From NCBI RefSeq assembly GCF_003202235.1, contig NZ_MASU01000005.1, forward strand, positions 992,001 to 1,056,000: 64,000 nucleotides of DNA. The letters run 5' to 3'. This DNA is from Prauserella flavalba (GTDB lineage Bacteria > Actinomycetota > Actinomycetes > Mycobacteriales > Pseudonocardiaceae). Under the pieces are notes generated by a model. It was not told the DNA's origin. It saw only the letters and a list, made by a program, of their open reading frames with translations, and did no database searches. How positions within the stretch are numbered: position 1 is the stretch's first letter; each line of letters starts with the position of its first letter. Position numbers and translations under genes: made by a program. Shown here piece by piece: positions 25,231 through 33,368 of the stretch.

Positions 25231-26112
25231 GTGGAGTTGCGGCATCTGATCTCCTTCCTCGCTCTCGCCGAGGAACTGCACTTCGGCCGAGCCGCGGCCC
25301 GGCTGCACCTGGCGCAGCCCTCGCTGTCCCAGCACCTGCGCAGGCTTGAACGTTCCGTCGGCGCAGAGCTGGTGGCCCGCAACTCCCACGAGGTCCGCCT
25401 CACCCCCGCGGGCCACGCCTTCCTCGACCTCGCGCGGGACATCATCGCCAAGGTCGAGCAGGCGGGACAGGCAGCACGCGCCGCCGCCGCGGGCAGGGCG
25501 GGAACCCTGCGGGTCGGCTACAACTTCCCCGCCGGCCAGCGCGTCCTGCCCGCCGCGCTCGCCGAGCTGGACCGCCGCCATCCCGCGATCGACGTGGAGA
25601 TGCGCGAGCTGCGCACCGGCCCGCAACTCGCCGCGCTCACGGAGGGCAGGCTCGACCTCGCCATGGTCTACGGCAAACCGAGCTCCACCTCGCTGCACAG
25701 CCGGAGGCTCCTGCGCGTGCCGCTGGTGGCGGTCGTCGGCCACCAGCACCGCTGGGCCGGCCGGGACCGGGTGCCGTTCAGCGAGCTGGCCGGGGAACCG
25801 TGTGTGCTGTTCCGCCGCGCGCAGTCGGCCGCGATGTACGACACGATCGTCACCGCCGCCCGGGCGAGCGGCATCCGGCTCACGATCGCCGAGGAGGTCG
25901 ACGATCCGGGCGCCACCGCGATCCTCGCCGCGGTCAGGCCCGTCGTCGGGTTCGCCTCGGCGGCGCGGGGCGGACTCGGCGGGACGCGGACGACAGCGGT
26001 GGCCCTCTACGACCCGGTCCCCGTACTGGACGTCCACGCCGTGTGGTCCGACGAGGCCAACCCGCTTGTCGCCGCGTTCCTCGACTGCCTGCCGGCCACG
26101 TCCTCGGTCTGA
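25231..26112 (+). CDS. LysR-family transcriptional regulator
   Basis: A 293-residue LysR protein. GTG 25231 gives the standard start VELRHLISFLALAEELHFGR, with the helix-turn-helix AARLHLAQPSLSQHLRRLE. The effector domain follows from about residue 90. The gene is divergent from the HD gene and convergent with the ArsR-GNAT gene, one base apart. No target operon is obvious. Confidence 0.88.
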   Translation: MELRHLISFLALAEELHFGRAAARLHLAQPSLSQHLRRLERSVGAELVARNSHEVRLTPAGHAFLDLARDIIAKVEQAGQAARAAAAGRAGTLRVGYNFPAGQRVLPAALAELDRRHPAIDVEMRELRTGPQLAALTEGRLDLAMVYGKPSSTSLHSRRLLRVPLVAVVGHQHRWAGRDRVPFSELAGEPCVLFRRAQSAAMYDTIVTAARASGIRLTIAEEVDDPGATAILAAVRPVVGFASAARGGLGGTRTTAVALYDPVPVLDVHAVWSDEANPLVAAFLDCLPATSSV

Positions 26113-26113
26113 C

Positions 26114-26974
26114 TCAGGCGCAGTCCTCGCACCGGGCGACCGCTCCCGCGCGCCGCTCGAGCAGCACGGTGTCGTGCCAGGTGTCGCCGACCTTGGCGAT
26201 GCGCTCGCGGATGCCCACCGTGCGATAGCCCGCGGAGTGGTGCAGCCCGATGCCGGTGCGGTTGTCCGCGAGGATCGACGCCTGCAGCGTCCACAGCCCC
26301 GCGTTGTCGGCTTCGATCACCTGCTGCCGCAGCAGTGCCTTGCCCACGCCGCGGCCCCGCTGTCCGGCCCCGACGTAGACGGAGCTCTCGGCGACCCCCG
26401 TGTAGCAGTCGCGCGCCGAAACGGGGCTCAGCGCCGCCCAGCCCGCGACCCGTCCGTCGAGCTCGGCGACCCAGCGGTGCCCGGGCAGCCAGCGCGCGTC
26501 GAGGGAGGCGCGGCTCGGCACGTTCGTCTCGAACGTCGCGACCCCCGTGGCGATGCCCTCGCCGTAGATGCGCCGGACGTCGGCCCAGTCCCCTGGCTCG
26601 AGCGCGCGCACGCGCACGTCGGCGGGCGGGTCCGCGGGACAGCACGGCGGCGCGGTGACGGTGCCCATCACGACGTCGGCGGCGTGTGGCAGTCCGGTGC
26701 AGCAGGCCTCGTTCACGACGACCTTGGTGGCGGTGCCTTCCTTGTGCAGCCGCACGAAACCGAGGTCGGCGAGCTTGCGCACGTGGTGGGAGCAGGTGGA
26801 CTGGCTGATGCCGAGTCGCCCGGTCAGCGCGCCGACCGTGCTGCCGCCGGGCGTCGTGGCGACGGCGTGCAGGAGCCTCACTCGCGTCGGGTCGGCGAGG
26901 CAGGAGAACCAGTCCGCGTAGGTCGCGGCCTCCTGGTCGGCGAGCAGCCGCGGCACGGGCGCCGTGATCGTCAT
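26114..26974 (-). CDS. ArsR-type HTH fused to GNAT acetyltransferase (ArsN-like)
   Basis: A 286-residue fusion. Residues about 15-90 form an ArsR winged helix (WFSCLADPTRVRLLHAV, ISQSTCSHHVRKLADLGFVR). Vicinal cysteines at about 91-92 and 111-112, and a C-terminal RCEDCA, could bind trivalent arsenic. Residues about 118-275 are a GNAT domain of the phosphinothricin/arsinothricin acetyltransferase type (VRALEPGDWADVRRIYGEGI, and acetyl-CoA loop QRGRGVGKALL). ArsN1 enzymes inactivate arsinothricin by N-acetylation. The gene diverges from a flavoprotein across ATCGA repeats, so it probably autoregulates. Specificity is inferred from family and context. Confidence 0.85.
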   Translation of the reverse strand: MTITAPVPRLLADQEAATYADWFSCLADPTRVRLLHAVATTPGGSTVGALTGRLGISQSTCSHHVRKLADLGFVRLHKEGTATKVVVNEACCTGLPHAADVVMGTVTAPPCCPADPPADVRVRALEPGDWADVRRIYGEGIATGVATFETNVPSRASLDARWLPGHRWVAELDGRVAGWAALSPVSARDCYTGVAESSVYVGAGQRGRGVGKALLRQQVIEADNAGLWTLQASILADNRTGIGLHHSAGYRTVGIRERIAKVGDTWHDTVLLERRAGAVARCEDCA

Positions 26975-27010
26975 ACCGCTGATTATCGGCGAGGCACGAC
27001 TCTTGCGTCA

Positions 27011-27059
27011 ATCGAGCTCCATCGATAGATTCCCTCACAACTTCATCGAGAGTCATCGA
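27011..27059. promoter_or_regulatory. Four ATCGA repeats, ArsR-type operators
   Basis: ATCGA occurs at 27011, 27021, 27045 and 27055. Within each pair the spacing is exactly 10 bases, one helical turn, and the pairs are 34 bases apart. The block fills the divergent region between the ArsR-GNAT fusion (start 26974) and the flavoprotein (start 27078). ATCGAT-like half-sites are common for ArsR proteins, which makes the fusion protein the likely ligand. Confidence 0.55.
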
Positions 27060-27077
27060 TGGAAAGGGGATCCGGAT

Positions 27078-28403
27078 ATGAGTGGCACATTGCCGGTCGT
27101 GGTGGTCGGCGCCGGCCCGGTCGGGCTCGCCGCGGCAGCCGAGTTGCGGGAACGCGGCCTCGAACCGCTGGTGCTGGAACGGGGCCTCTCGGCGGGCGAG
27201 GCGGTCGCGGAGTGGCAGCACGTGCGGCTGTTCTCGCCGTGGCCGGAACTCCTCGCCCCCGCCGCCCTGAGACTGCTCGAGCCCACGGGCTGGCAGCGGC
27301 CGGACGGCACCTATCCGACCGGACGGGAGTGGGCCGAGCGGTACCTGCGCCCGCTGGCCGCGGCGCTCGGCGGGCGGGTGCGCTTCGGCACCGAGGTGAC
27401 CGGCGTGGCACGGCGTGGCCGCGACCGCCTGGTCGACGCCGGGCGGGAGACCGAGCCGCTCACGGTCCACGTCCGCCGGTCCGACGGTCGCGAGCAGCGG
27501 ATCACCGCGCGAGCCCTCGTCGACGCCTCGGGTACGTGGGGAAGCCCGAACCCGCTCGGCGGCGACGGATTGCCGGCGCTCGGCGAACGCGCCGCGGCAG
27601 GCCGGATCGCCTACCGCGTACCGGATCTCACCGACACGGCCCTGCGGGACCGCTACGCGGGCAGGCACGTCGTCGTGGCCGGAAGCGGGCATTCGGCGCT
27701 CACCGCGCTGGTCGCGTTCGCCGGGCTCGCCGGGGAGCACCCGGCCACACGGGTCAGCTGGGCGCTGCGGCGCGGCACGGTGGGCGACGCCTTCGGCGGC
27801 GGTGCGGCCGACCAGCTGCCCGCCCGCGGCGCGCTGGGCATGCGCGCCCGCGAGGCCGTGGCCGGCGGCGCGATCCGCGTGGTCACCGGCTTCCGCACCG
27901 CAGCCGTGGAGTCCGGTTCGGACGGCACACTCACGCTGGTCTCGGAGGCGGGTCACCGGATCGAGGCCGTCGACGAGGTGGTCGCGCTCACCGGCTTCCG
28001 CCCCGATCTGTCGTGGCTGTCGGAGCTGCGGCTCGACCTCGACGCGACGCTGCAGGCCCCGGTCGCGCTGGCTCCGCTGATCGACCCGAACGTGCATTCG
28101 TGCGGCACGGTGTACCCGCACGGTGTCAGGGAACTGGCGCAGCCCGAGCCCGGCGTGTACCTGGCCGGGATGAAGAGCTACGGCCGGGCGCCGACGTTCC
28201 TCGCGCTGACCGGGTACGAGCAGGTGCGCAGCATCGCCGCCGCGCTCGCGGGCGACCGGGAGGCCGCCGAACGCGTCGAGCTGGTGCTGCCGGAGACCGG
28301 GGTCTGCGGCGGCGCGGGCGTGTTCGACGAGCCGGCCGAGGAGGGCGGCTGCTGTGGCGCGCCCACGGGCGCGGAGCCGATCTCGCTGTCGGCCCGGTCC
28401 TGA
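27078..28403 (+). CDS. FAD-dependent monooxygenase-like protein of arsenic loci (ArsO-like)
   Basis: A 441-residue flavoprotein with FAD motif VVVVGAGPVGLAAAAELRER (residues 7-26), a second nucleotide-binding glycine motif VVVAGSGHSALTALV (about 200) and a late YLAGMKSYGRAPTFLALTGY. The C-terminus is cysteine-rich (ETGVCGGAGVF and EEGGCCGAPTG), as in flavin monooxygenases found in actinobacterial ars operons. It is divergent from the ArsR-GNAT fusion across ATCGA operators. It may oxidise an organoarsenical; no arsenite pump or reductase is present here. Ends six bases before the second 21-bp array. Confidence 0.8.
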   Translation: MSGTLPVVVVGAGPVGLAAAAELRERGLEPLVLERGLSAGEAVAEWQHVRLFSPWPELLAPAALRLLEPTGWQRPDGTYPTGREWAERYLRPLAAALGGRVRFGTEVTGVARRGRDRLVDAGRETEPLTVHVRRSDGREQRITARALVDASGTWGSPNPLGGDGLPALGERAAAGRIAYRVPDLTDTALRDRYAGRHVVVAGSGHSALTALVAFAGLAGEHPATRVSWALRRGTVGDAFGGGAADQLPARGALGMRAREAVAGGAIRVVTGFRTAAVESGSDGTLTLVSEAGHRIEAVDEVVALTGFRPDLSWLSELRLDLDATLQAPVALAPLIDPNVHSCGTVYPHGVRELAQPEPGVYLAGMKSYGRAPTFLALTGYEQVRSIAAALAGDREAAERVELVLPETGVCGGAGVFDEPAEEGGCCGAPTGAEPISLSARS

Positions 28404-28409
28404 CGACCC

Positions 28410-28523
28410 GCGAGTCGTGCACTCAGGACCGCGAGTCGTGCACTCAGAACTGCGAGTCGTGCACTCGAGAGCACGACTCGCGGTCGGGAACGCACGACTC
28501 GCGGTCGGGAACGCACGACTCGC
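28410..28523. repeat. Second 21-bp repeat array: three direct and three inverted units
   Basis: Core GCGAGTCGTGC begins at 28410, 28431 and 28452. Its reverse complement GCACGACTCGC begins at 28471, 28492 and 28513. Spacing is 21 bases in both halves, identical to the array at 15636-15835. It begins six bases after the stop codon of the flavoprotein and lies between convergent genes. The two arrays, 12.6 kb apart, share core, period and symmetry but differ in flanking bases and unit number. Confidence 0.9.
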
Positions 28524-28595
28524 GAGCGCGGCGGCCGTCGAGCGCGGCGCTGCGGATCGTCGGCGTCCCGCTCGATGACTCCACTGTGGATGCTG

Positions 28596-29390
28596 CTAGT
28601 GCAGTAGTGCCGCCGCCCGGTCGACCGTGGACCGCATGAGCTCGGCGATACGCTTGATGTCGGCCCGCTTGACGCGGCTCACCGGCATCGCCGTGTTGAA
28701 CGACAGCCGCAGCGCCGAATGCTCGGCGGGGAACGCCACGGACACCGACGACACGCCCTCCTCGCTCTCCTCGGAGCTCGTCGCGTAGCCGCGGCGCCGG
28801 ATCCCGGCGATCTCACGCTCCAGCGCGGCCCTGCTGCGGATCGAGTGCTCGGTCAGGCCGGGCAACTCCTCCTCCGGGTAGAGCTGGTGCAGGCGCTCGG
28901 TGGACAGCGACGCCAGCATCGCCTTGCCCGTCGACGTGCAGTTGGCGGGCATCGACCTTCCCAGCCTCGAGGCGACACGCACCGCGCGGGGACTCTCGAT
29001 GGCGTCGATGAACCGCACCGTGGTGCCGTCGAGCGTGGCGACGTGGACGGTCTCCCCGGTCTCGTCGCGGAGCTCCTCCAGGAACGGCCGGAGCGTCTGC
29101 CGCACGTCGAACTGCTGCAGGATCGAGAACGCGACCCCGGTCAGCGCGGTACCCGGCACGTACGCCTTGGAGCGGCGGTCCTGCCGGATGAAGCCACGGT
29201 AGTGCAGCATCGCGAGCAGCCGGTGGGCCGTCGACGAGGCGACGCCGAGGTACTCGGCGACCTCCGTGAGCCGTAGCTCACTGCGCTCCCCCAGCAGCAG
29301 CAATATCCTCAGCGCGTTGTCGACGGACTCGATGGGGTACTGGGGCCGCGGGCCCAGCACCACCGAGTCGGCCGCAGAAGAGTTCTTCAC
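28596..29390 (-). CDS. IclR-family transcriptional regulator of the aromatic-acid island
   Basis: A 264-residue IclR protein. GTG 29390 gives an N-terminal winged helix (SVDNALRILLLLGERSELRL and ASSTAHRLLAMLHYRGFIRQ) and an effector domain with ETGETVHVATLDGTTVRFID and the conserved NCTSTGKAMLAS. A -10-like TAGGCT seven bases before the GTG suggests a possibly leaderless transcript. It closes the catabolic gene run at 29431-37946 in the same orientation and probably senses the aromatic acid or an intermediate. Confidence 0.88.
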   Translation of the reverse strand: MKNSSAADSVVLGPRPQYPIESVDNALRILLLLGERSELRLTEVAEYLGVASSTAHRLLAMLHYRGFIRQDRRSKAYVPGTALTGVAFSILQQFDVRQTLRPFLEELRDETGETVHVATLDGTTVRFIDAIESPRAVRVASRLGRSMPANCTSTGKAMLASLSTERLHQLYPEEELPGLTEHSIRSRAALEREIAGIRRRGYATSSEESEEGVSSVSVAFPAEHSALRLSFNTAMPVSRVKRADIKRIAELMRSTVDRAAALLH

Positions 29391-29430
29391 AGCAGAAAGC
29401 CTAGCCGACCCGGCGCCACATCCCCCACTG

Positions 29431-30420
29431 TCACACGATGACCTCCTCCAGTGTCTCCGGCGCGAACAGCTCCTCTGGTTCGTACCGGCGCTCGGCCAGC
29501 CCCTGCGCGTGGGAGTAGCGCAGGAACGTGTCCAGCGTGGCGCGGTTCGGCTCGAACCCGTACGGCCACCACTCCTCGCCCAGCGCCGCCCGGGTGCGCT
29601 CCACCTCTGCCCACAGCCACGGCAGCCCGTACCGCAGCGCCGCCGTCTCGCCGAGCCCGGACAGCGCTGCCGCCTTGGCCCGCTCACACGCCTTCACCAG
29701 CTCACGGGCCAGCCACCGGTGTCGTTCGTAGACGTCGCGCCGCAGCACGAGCGTGTGCATGATCGGGAAGATGCCCGTGCGGTCGTGGTAGCCGCGCTCG
29801 GCGGCCTCCGGATCCGGGAACAGCCGCCTGAGCCCGCCACCGTCGGGGGTGTTGAACGGTCCGGGGTTGCGGGCGCTGTAGACGGCGTCGAGCGCGCCGT
29901 CGAGCAGCAGCCGCGACAGCGTCTCCTTCTTGCCGATCGGCCGCACGTCGATCGCGGGCGGCAGGCTCAGCTCCAGCTTCTCCTCGCGACCGGGCGTATC
30001 AAGGCCGCCCGTGCGGTAGCGCACGGACTCCACCGGCAGCCCGTAGTGTTCCGCCAGGATGCCGCGCACCCACACCGCCGCGGTGATCTGGTACTCGGGA
30101 ACGCCTACCGTGCCGCCCGCAAGGTCCGCCGGGTCGGTGATCGGCGAGTCTCTCCGGACGTACACGGCGCTGTGCCGGAACGCCCGCGAGGGGAAGACGG
30201 GCACCGCGACGAACGGTGCTCCCTTGGCCAGGGTCAGCACGTAGGTCGAGAGCGACATCTCGGCGATGTCGAACTCCGCGAACCTCAGCATCCGGAAGAA
30301 CGTCTCCTCCACCGGCAGGTCGAGGAAGTTCAGCTGCGCACCAGCGACGCGGACCTCTCCGGTGCGCAGCGGCTCTATCCGGTCGTACGCCTGGCAGGCC
30401 ATCGTGAACAGAGGCGGCAC
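29431..30420 (-). CDS. 4,5-dihydroxyphthalate decarboxylase-like protein (Pht5 family)
   Basis: A 329-residue protein with a periplasmic-binding-protein fold but no signal peptide. The N-terminus (TMACQAYDRIEPLRTGEVRV then LDLPVEETFFRMLRFAEFDI and AEMSLSTYVLTLAKG) is the diagnostic pattern of the Pht5-type decarboxylase, which converts 4,5-dihydroxyphthalate to protocatechuate in Gram-negative phthalate pathways. Here it lies beside genes for the alternative 3,4-dioxygenase route, so the substrate may be a related dihydroxy acid. It follows a class II aldolase by 15 bases. Confidence 0.78.
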   Translation of the reverse strand: MPPLFTMACQAYDRIEPLRTGEVRVAGAQLNFLDLPVEETFFRMLRFAEFDIAEMSLSTYVLTLAKGAPFVAVPVFPSRAFRHSAVYVRRDSPITDPADLAGGTVGVPEYQITAAVWVRGILAEHYGLPVESVRYRTGGLDTPGREEKLELSLPPAIDVRPIGKKETLSRLLLDGALDAVYSARNPGPFNTPDGGGLRRLFPDPEAAERGYHDRTGIFPIMHTLVLRRDVYERHRWLARELVKACERAKAAALSGLGETAALRYGLPWLWAEVERTRAALGEEWWPYGFEPNRATLDTFLRYSHAQGLAERRYEPEELFAPETLEEVIV

Positions 30421-30435
30421 GGCGACGGGCTCCCT

Positions 30436-31137
30436 TCAGCGCGGTTCGAGGGCGGGCAGCTGCCGCACCAGGTACTCCCACACGGCCGAGACGGCCTTGT
30501 CGTGGTAGATGTGCTCTCGTTTGGCCCGCGACTCCTCCGGAGGGGACCAGGTCGGCCAGCCGCCCGCCGCGTGGGTCAGCAACTGTTGCTCGCACGCGCG
30601 TTCCAGCAGGATCGCCGCCACGGTCGCCTCCTCGACATCCCTGCCGACGGCCACGATGCCGTGGTTGACGAGGAATGCCGCGCTCGCGCTGCCGAGCACG
30701 CCGGCCAATGAGCGACCCAGCTCGGCGGTGAGCACGAGGTCGGCGGTGTCGGTGAAGCGGGGCACCTGCGGCGGAACGAAGTAGTTCGCCGCGTGGCTCA
30801 CGGGCCGGAGCGAGTCGCCCGCCGCAGCCAGTGCGACGGCATGCGGCGGGTGCGTGTGCACCACCGCGCCGACGTCCGGCCGGGCGGCCATGATCTCGGT
30901 GTGGATGGGGTACTCGCTGTGCCGGGTACCGTCGCCGCTGCGAACCATGCCGTCGCCATCGACGAGGTGCACGCGCTCGGGGGTCACCTCGTCGAGGCCC
31001 CACTCCGCCGACTTCAGCCACACGCCCCTGCCCTCGGGGTCACGCGCCGACACGTGGCCCCAGATCAGGTCTCCGTGGCCGGAGGCCGCCAGCATCCGCG
31101 ACGAGGTCGCCACGATCTCACGGACGTCACCGCTCAT
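30436..31137 (-). CDS. Class II aldolase/adducin-family protein, first copy
   Basis: A 233-residue zinc enzyme. The metal site is visible in AVVHTHPPHAVALAAAG (HTH) and an upstream glutamate in YPIHTEIMAARPD; LVNHGIVAVGRDVEEAT supplies the third histidine. Family members include fuculose-phosphate aldolase and aromatic decarboxylases such as 3,4-dihydroxyphthalate decarboxylase. It sits between the MatC-type carrier and the Pht5-like gene, so an aromatic-acid role is likelier than sugar metabolism. A second divergent copy is at 32619. Confidence 0.82.
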   Translation of the reverse strand: MSGDVREIVATSSRMLAASGHGDLIWGHVSARDPEGRGVWLKSAEWGLDEVTPERVHLVDGDGMVRSGDGTRHSEYPIHTEIMAARPDVGAVVHTHPPHAVALAAAGDSLRPVSHAANYFVPPQVPRFTDTADLVLTAELGRSLAGVLGSASAAFLVNHGIVAVGRDVEEATVAAILLERACEQQLLTHAAGGWPTWSPPEESRAKREHIYHDKAVSAVWEYLVRQLPALEPR

Positions 31138-31167
31138 GTTTCTCGCTTTCCGTTCGGGAGGGGACTG

Positions 31168-32520
31168 TCAAGGTGCGGTCGGCAGGACGAAGATGAGCCA
31201 CGTGAGCACGGGCGCGGTGAGGGCCATCGCGATGCCCCACGTGAGCATCGTGCGAAAGAGCGGCCTGCGCTCCGGCTCGGGCGCGTTGGCCAGTGTCAGT
31301 GCGCCGACGGACGAGAACGGCGTCGAGTCCACCACCGTGGCCGAGATCGCGAGCGCGATGATCATCGCGGTGGCGCCGACCTCGCCCTGCACCAGGAACG
31401 GCACCGCGAGCGGGATCAGCACGCCGAGCAGACCCGCGCTGGAACCGAACGCCGAGGTGAAGGCACCGACGAGGCAGAGCAGGAAGGCTGTCAGCAGCGG
31501 CGCGCCCAGGCTCGCGATGCCGTTGCCGACCGCGTCCACCGTGCCATAACGCTCCATCGCGCCGACGAGCGTCGTGACACCGCAGATCAACAGCACGACC
31601 GACCACACGATGCGCTTGTCGGCCTTGTCGAACCGCTTCGGGAACACGGCGTGCAGCGCCACGGCCGCGATGAGCGCGAGGAAGCCGATCTCGATGTCGA
31701 ACACGAGCGCGCCGACGCCGACCCCGAGCATGACGGCGAGCGTGATCGTCTGGTCGGCACGCAGCGGTGTGGATCCACCGCGAGTCTCCGTGCGGTCGTG
31801 GTCCACTGTGGTCACGGCCGCACTGCCCGGCACCGGATCGGAAGCGCCCGTGGCCGTGGCACTCACGCTCGCGCCGACGGTCGCGGCGGCCGTCGCGACG
31901 CGCAGTCGCCGTTCCCGCAACAGGGTGCGGCCACCGAAGCAGAGGTAGATCACCACGGCGAGGCCGATGTTGTAGGCCGCGTTGCCGAAGAACAGCGCCG
32001 AGGAGGAGATCGAGACACCGCTCGCACCGGCGGCCTTCTGCACGATGATCGCGAGGCCGTTGAGGGGCGAGAAGTTGCCGAGGCAGGACCCGTGCATCAC
32101 CATCAGCGCGGACATGCGCCGGTCGATGGCGTAGCGCTCACCCAGCCGCAGGCACAGCGGCGCGAGCATCGCCACACCCGCGGGACCGAGTGCTCCCGCC
32201 GTGGTCGGCACGGCGGAGAAGACGAAGATCAGCCAGGGCACGAGTGCGGGACGGTCACCGAACAACCGCACCGCCCTGTCGATGATCCATTCGATCGTGC
32301 CGTTCGAGGCGGCGAGACCGAACAGATAGGTCACACCGACAAGAAGGACGAACAAGTCGGGGGGAAAACCCGCCAGTACCTCGTCGGGCGTTTCGTTCGC
32401 GACCAGCGTTCCGATGAGGAACGTGGCCACGAGCGCGAGAGCACCGATGCTGACGGGCCTCGCGGTGCCGATGACGAACACCAGCACGAGTGCCACGACT
32501 CCGATGACGTGGATGGACAC
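31168..32520 (-). CDS. MatC-type dicarboxylate carrier (SLC13-like permease)
   Basis: A 450-residue membrane protein. The N-terminal half matches the MatC_N family (GVVALVLVFVIGTARPVSIG, FPPDLFVLLVGVTYLFGLAA, SCLGNFSPLNGLAI), and the C-terminal half repeats the fold with SSAGLLGVLIPLAVPFLVQG. About 11-12 helices. GTG 32520 follows AGAGGA by six bases. It heads the downstream part of the aromatic-acid island and, with phthalate-like genes around it, probably imports an aromatic or aliphatic dicarboxylate. The TCTGCGATGCAGA palindrome lies 71 bases upstream. Confidence 0.85.
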   Translation of the reverse strand: MSIHVIGVVALVLVFVIGTARPVSIGALALVATFLIGTLVANETPDEVLAGFPPDLFVLLVGVTYLFGLAASNGTIEWIIDRAVRLFGDRPALVPWLIFVFSAVPTTAGALGPAGVAMLAPLCLRLGERYAIDRRMSALMVMHGSCLGNFSPLNGLAIIVQKAAGASGVSISSSALFFGNAAYNIGLAVVIYLCFGGRTLLRERRLRVATAAATVGASVSATATGASDPVPGSAAVTTVDHDRTETRGGSTPLRADQTITLAVMLGVGVGALVFDIEIGFLALIAAVALHAVFPKRFDKADKRIVWSVVLLICGVTTLVGAMERYGTVDAVGNGIASLGAPLLTAFLLCLVGAFTSAFGSSAGLLGVLIPLAVPFLVQGEVGATAMIIALAISATVVDSTPFSSVGALTLANAPEPERRPLFRTMLTWGIAMALTAPVLTWLIFVLPTAP

Positions 32521-32590
32521 ACCAATTCCTCTCCGCGCGCTTCGTTGGGCACGCCCACAGAGTGGGAGCAGGACCGTTCGGGACACTGTC

Positions 32591-32603
32591 TCTGCGATGC
32601 AGA
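32591..32603. promoter_or_regulatory. TCTGCGATGCAGA palindrome upstream of the carrier operon
   Basis: A 13-base palindrome (TCTGC-GAT-GCAGA) in the 98-base gap between the PhtC-like gene and the carrier gene. The identical sequence in reverse orientation occurs at 38082-38094 before the aldehyde dehydrogenase, with a degenerate copy at 37973-37985 before the dioxygenase. It is a candidate site for the IclR regulator. Confidence 0.6.
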
Positions 32604-32618
32604 ATTACCTTCTTCTAT

Positions 32619-33368
32619 TCACCCGTTCGTGTCAACTGCCGCGCGGGCGAGCTCATGCCGCCACGCCGTCGCGGTGTTGAACGCCGCCCCGAGATCGGGC
32701 AGCTCGGCCAGATCGGCCGCGGGCAGGTCGGTGAGCGTCCCGCCCGCACCCACGACGCGCAGGGACAACGTCGCCAGCCGGTCGACACCGACGGACTGGA
32801 GCACGGCCTGTTCCACGCTCGCCGCGGCGCTGGTCAGGCCGTGACCTCGCAGCACGACGACGGGCCGCTCCCCCATCGCGGCCACCATCTCACCCGCCAG
32901 GCGCCGGTCACGCACCAGCACGCCACGAAGGTAGACGGGCACCCCTCCGGCGGCGAGCCGCGTGCCGGGAATGTCGAAGGCGCCGACGATCGGCCGGATG
33001 GCGATGCCCGCGAGATCGGCCGCGACGACGGCGGGCGGATGTGCGTGCACCACAGCGTCCACATCGGACCGTCTGCGCAGGACCTCGGCGTGCAGGGGCA
33101 GCTCGTTCGGCGGGGAGTAGCCGCCGTCCAGCTCCCCTGCCGCGCCTGGTTCTCCCGACAGGTCCACGAGCCGGATGTCCGCGTCGGTGGTGAAGGCGAG
33201 GCCACGTTCCTCGGGGCCACGGCAGCGGACGAGCATCCTGCCCACGTCGACCCGGAGGCTGACGTGCCCGAGGATCCCGTCGGCGAGGCCACGCGCCGCG
33301 AGCACGCGGCAGGCGTCGGCGAGCAGTGTCCGCAGTGGAGCGAGCTCGGCGCTCGGCGGTGCGTTCAT
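32619..33368 (-). CDS. phtC: Class II aldolase-family 3,4-dihydroxyphthalate decarboxylase (PhtC-like)
   Basis: A 249-residue class II aldolase-family enzyme with zinc ligands in DAVVHAHPPAVVAADLAG (HAH) and VVLRGHGLTSAAASVEQAVL. ATG 33368 overlaps the stop of the ferredoxin reductase gene (ATGA). In Arthrobacter and Rhodococcus, the pht operon ends with such a decarboxylase turning 3,4-dihydroxyphthalate into protocatechuate. Position and family both support this; the substrate is inferred from the operon. Confidence 0.8.
   Translation of the reverse strand: MNAPPSAELAPLRTLLADACRVLAARGLADGILGHVSLRVDVGRMLVRCRGPEERGLAFTTDADIRLVDLSGEPGAAGELDGGYSPPNELPLHAEVLRRRSDVDAVVHAHPPAVVAADLAGIAIRPIVGAFDIPGTRLAAGGVPVYLRGVLVRDRRLAGEMVAAMGERPVVVLRGHGLTSAAASVEQAVLQSVGVDRLATLSLRVVGAGGTLTDLPAADLAELPDLGAAFNTATAWRHELARAAVDTNG

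Noticed and set aside
28410-28523. Coding repeat within an open frame
   Set aside because: Frames through the array are arginine/serine repeats with no ribosome site; the element lies between two stop codons and is best seen as extragenic.
29431-30420. ABC transporter substrate-binding protein
   Set aside because: No signal peptide and no permease or ATPase gene nearby; the N-terminal motif fits the Pht5 decarboxylase family better.
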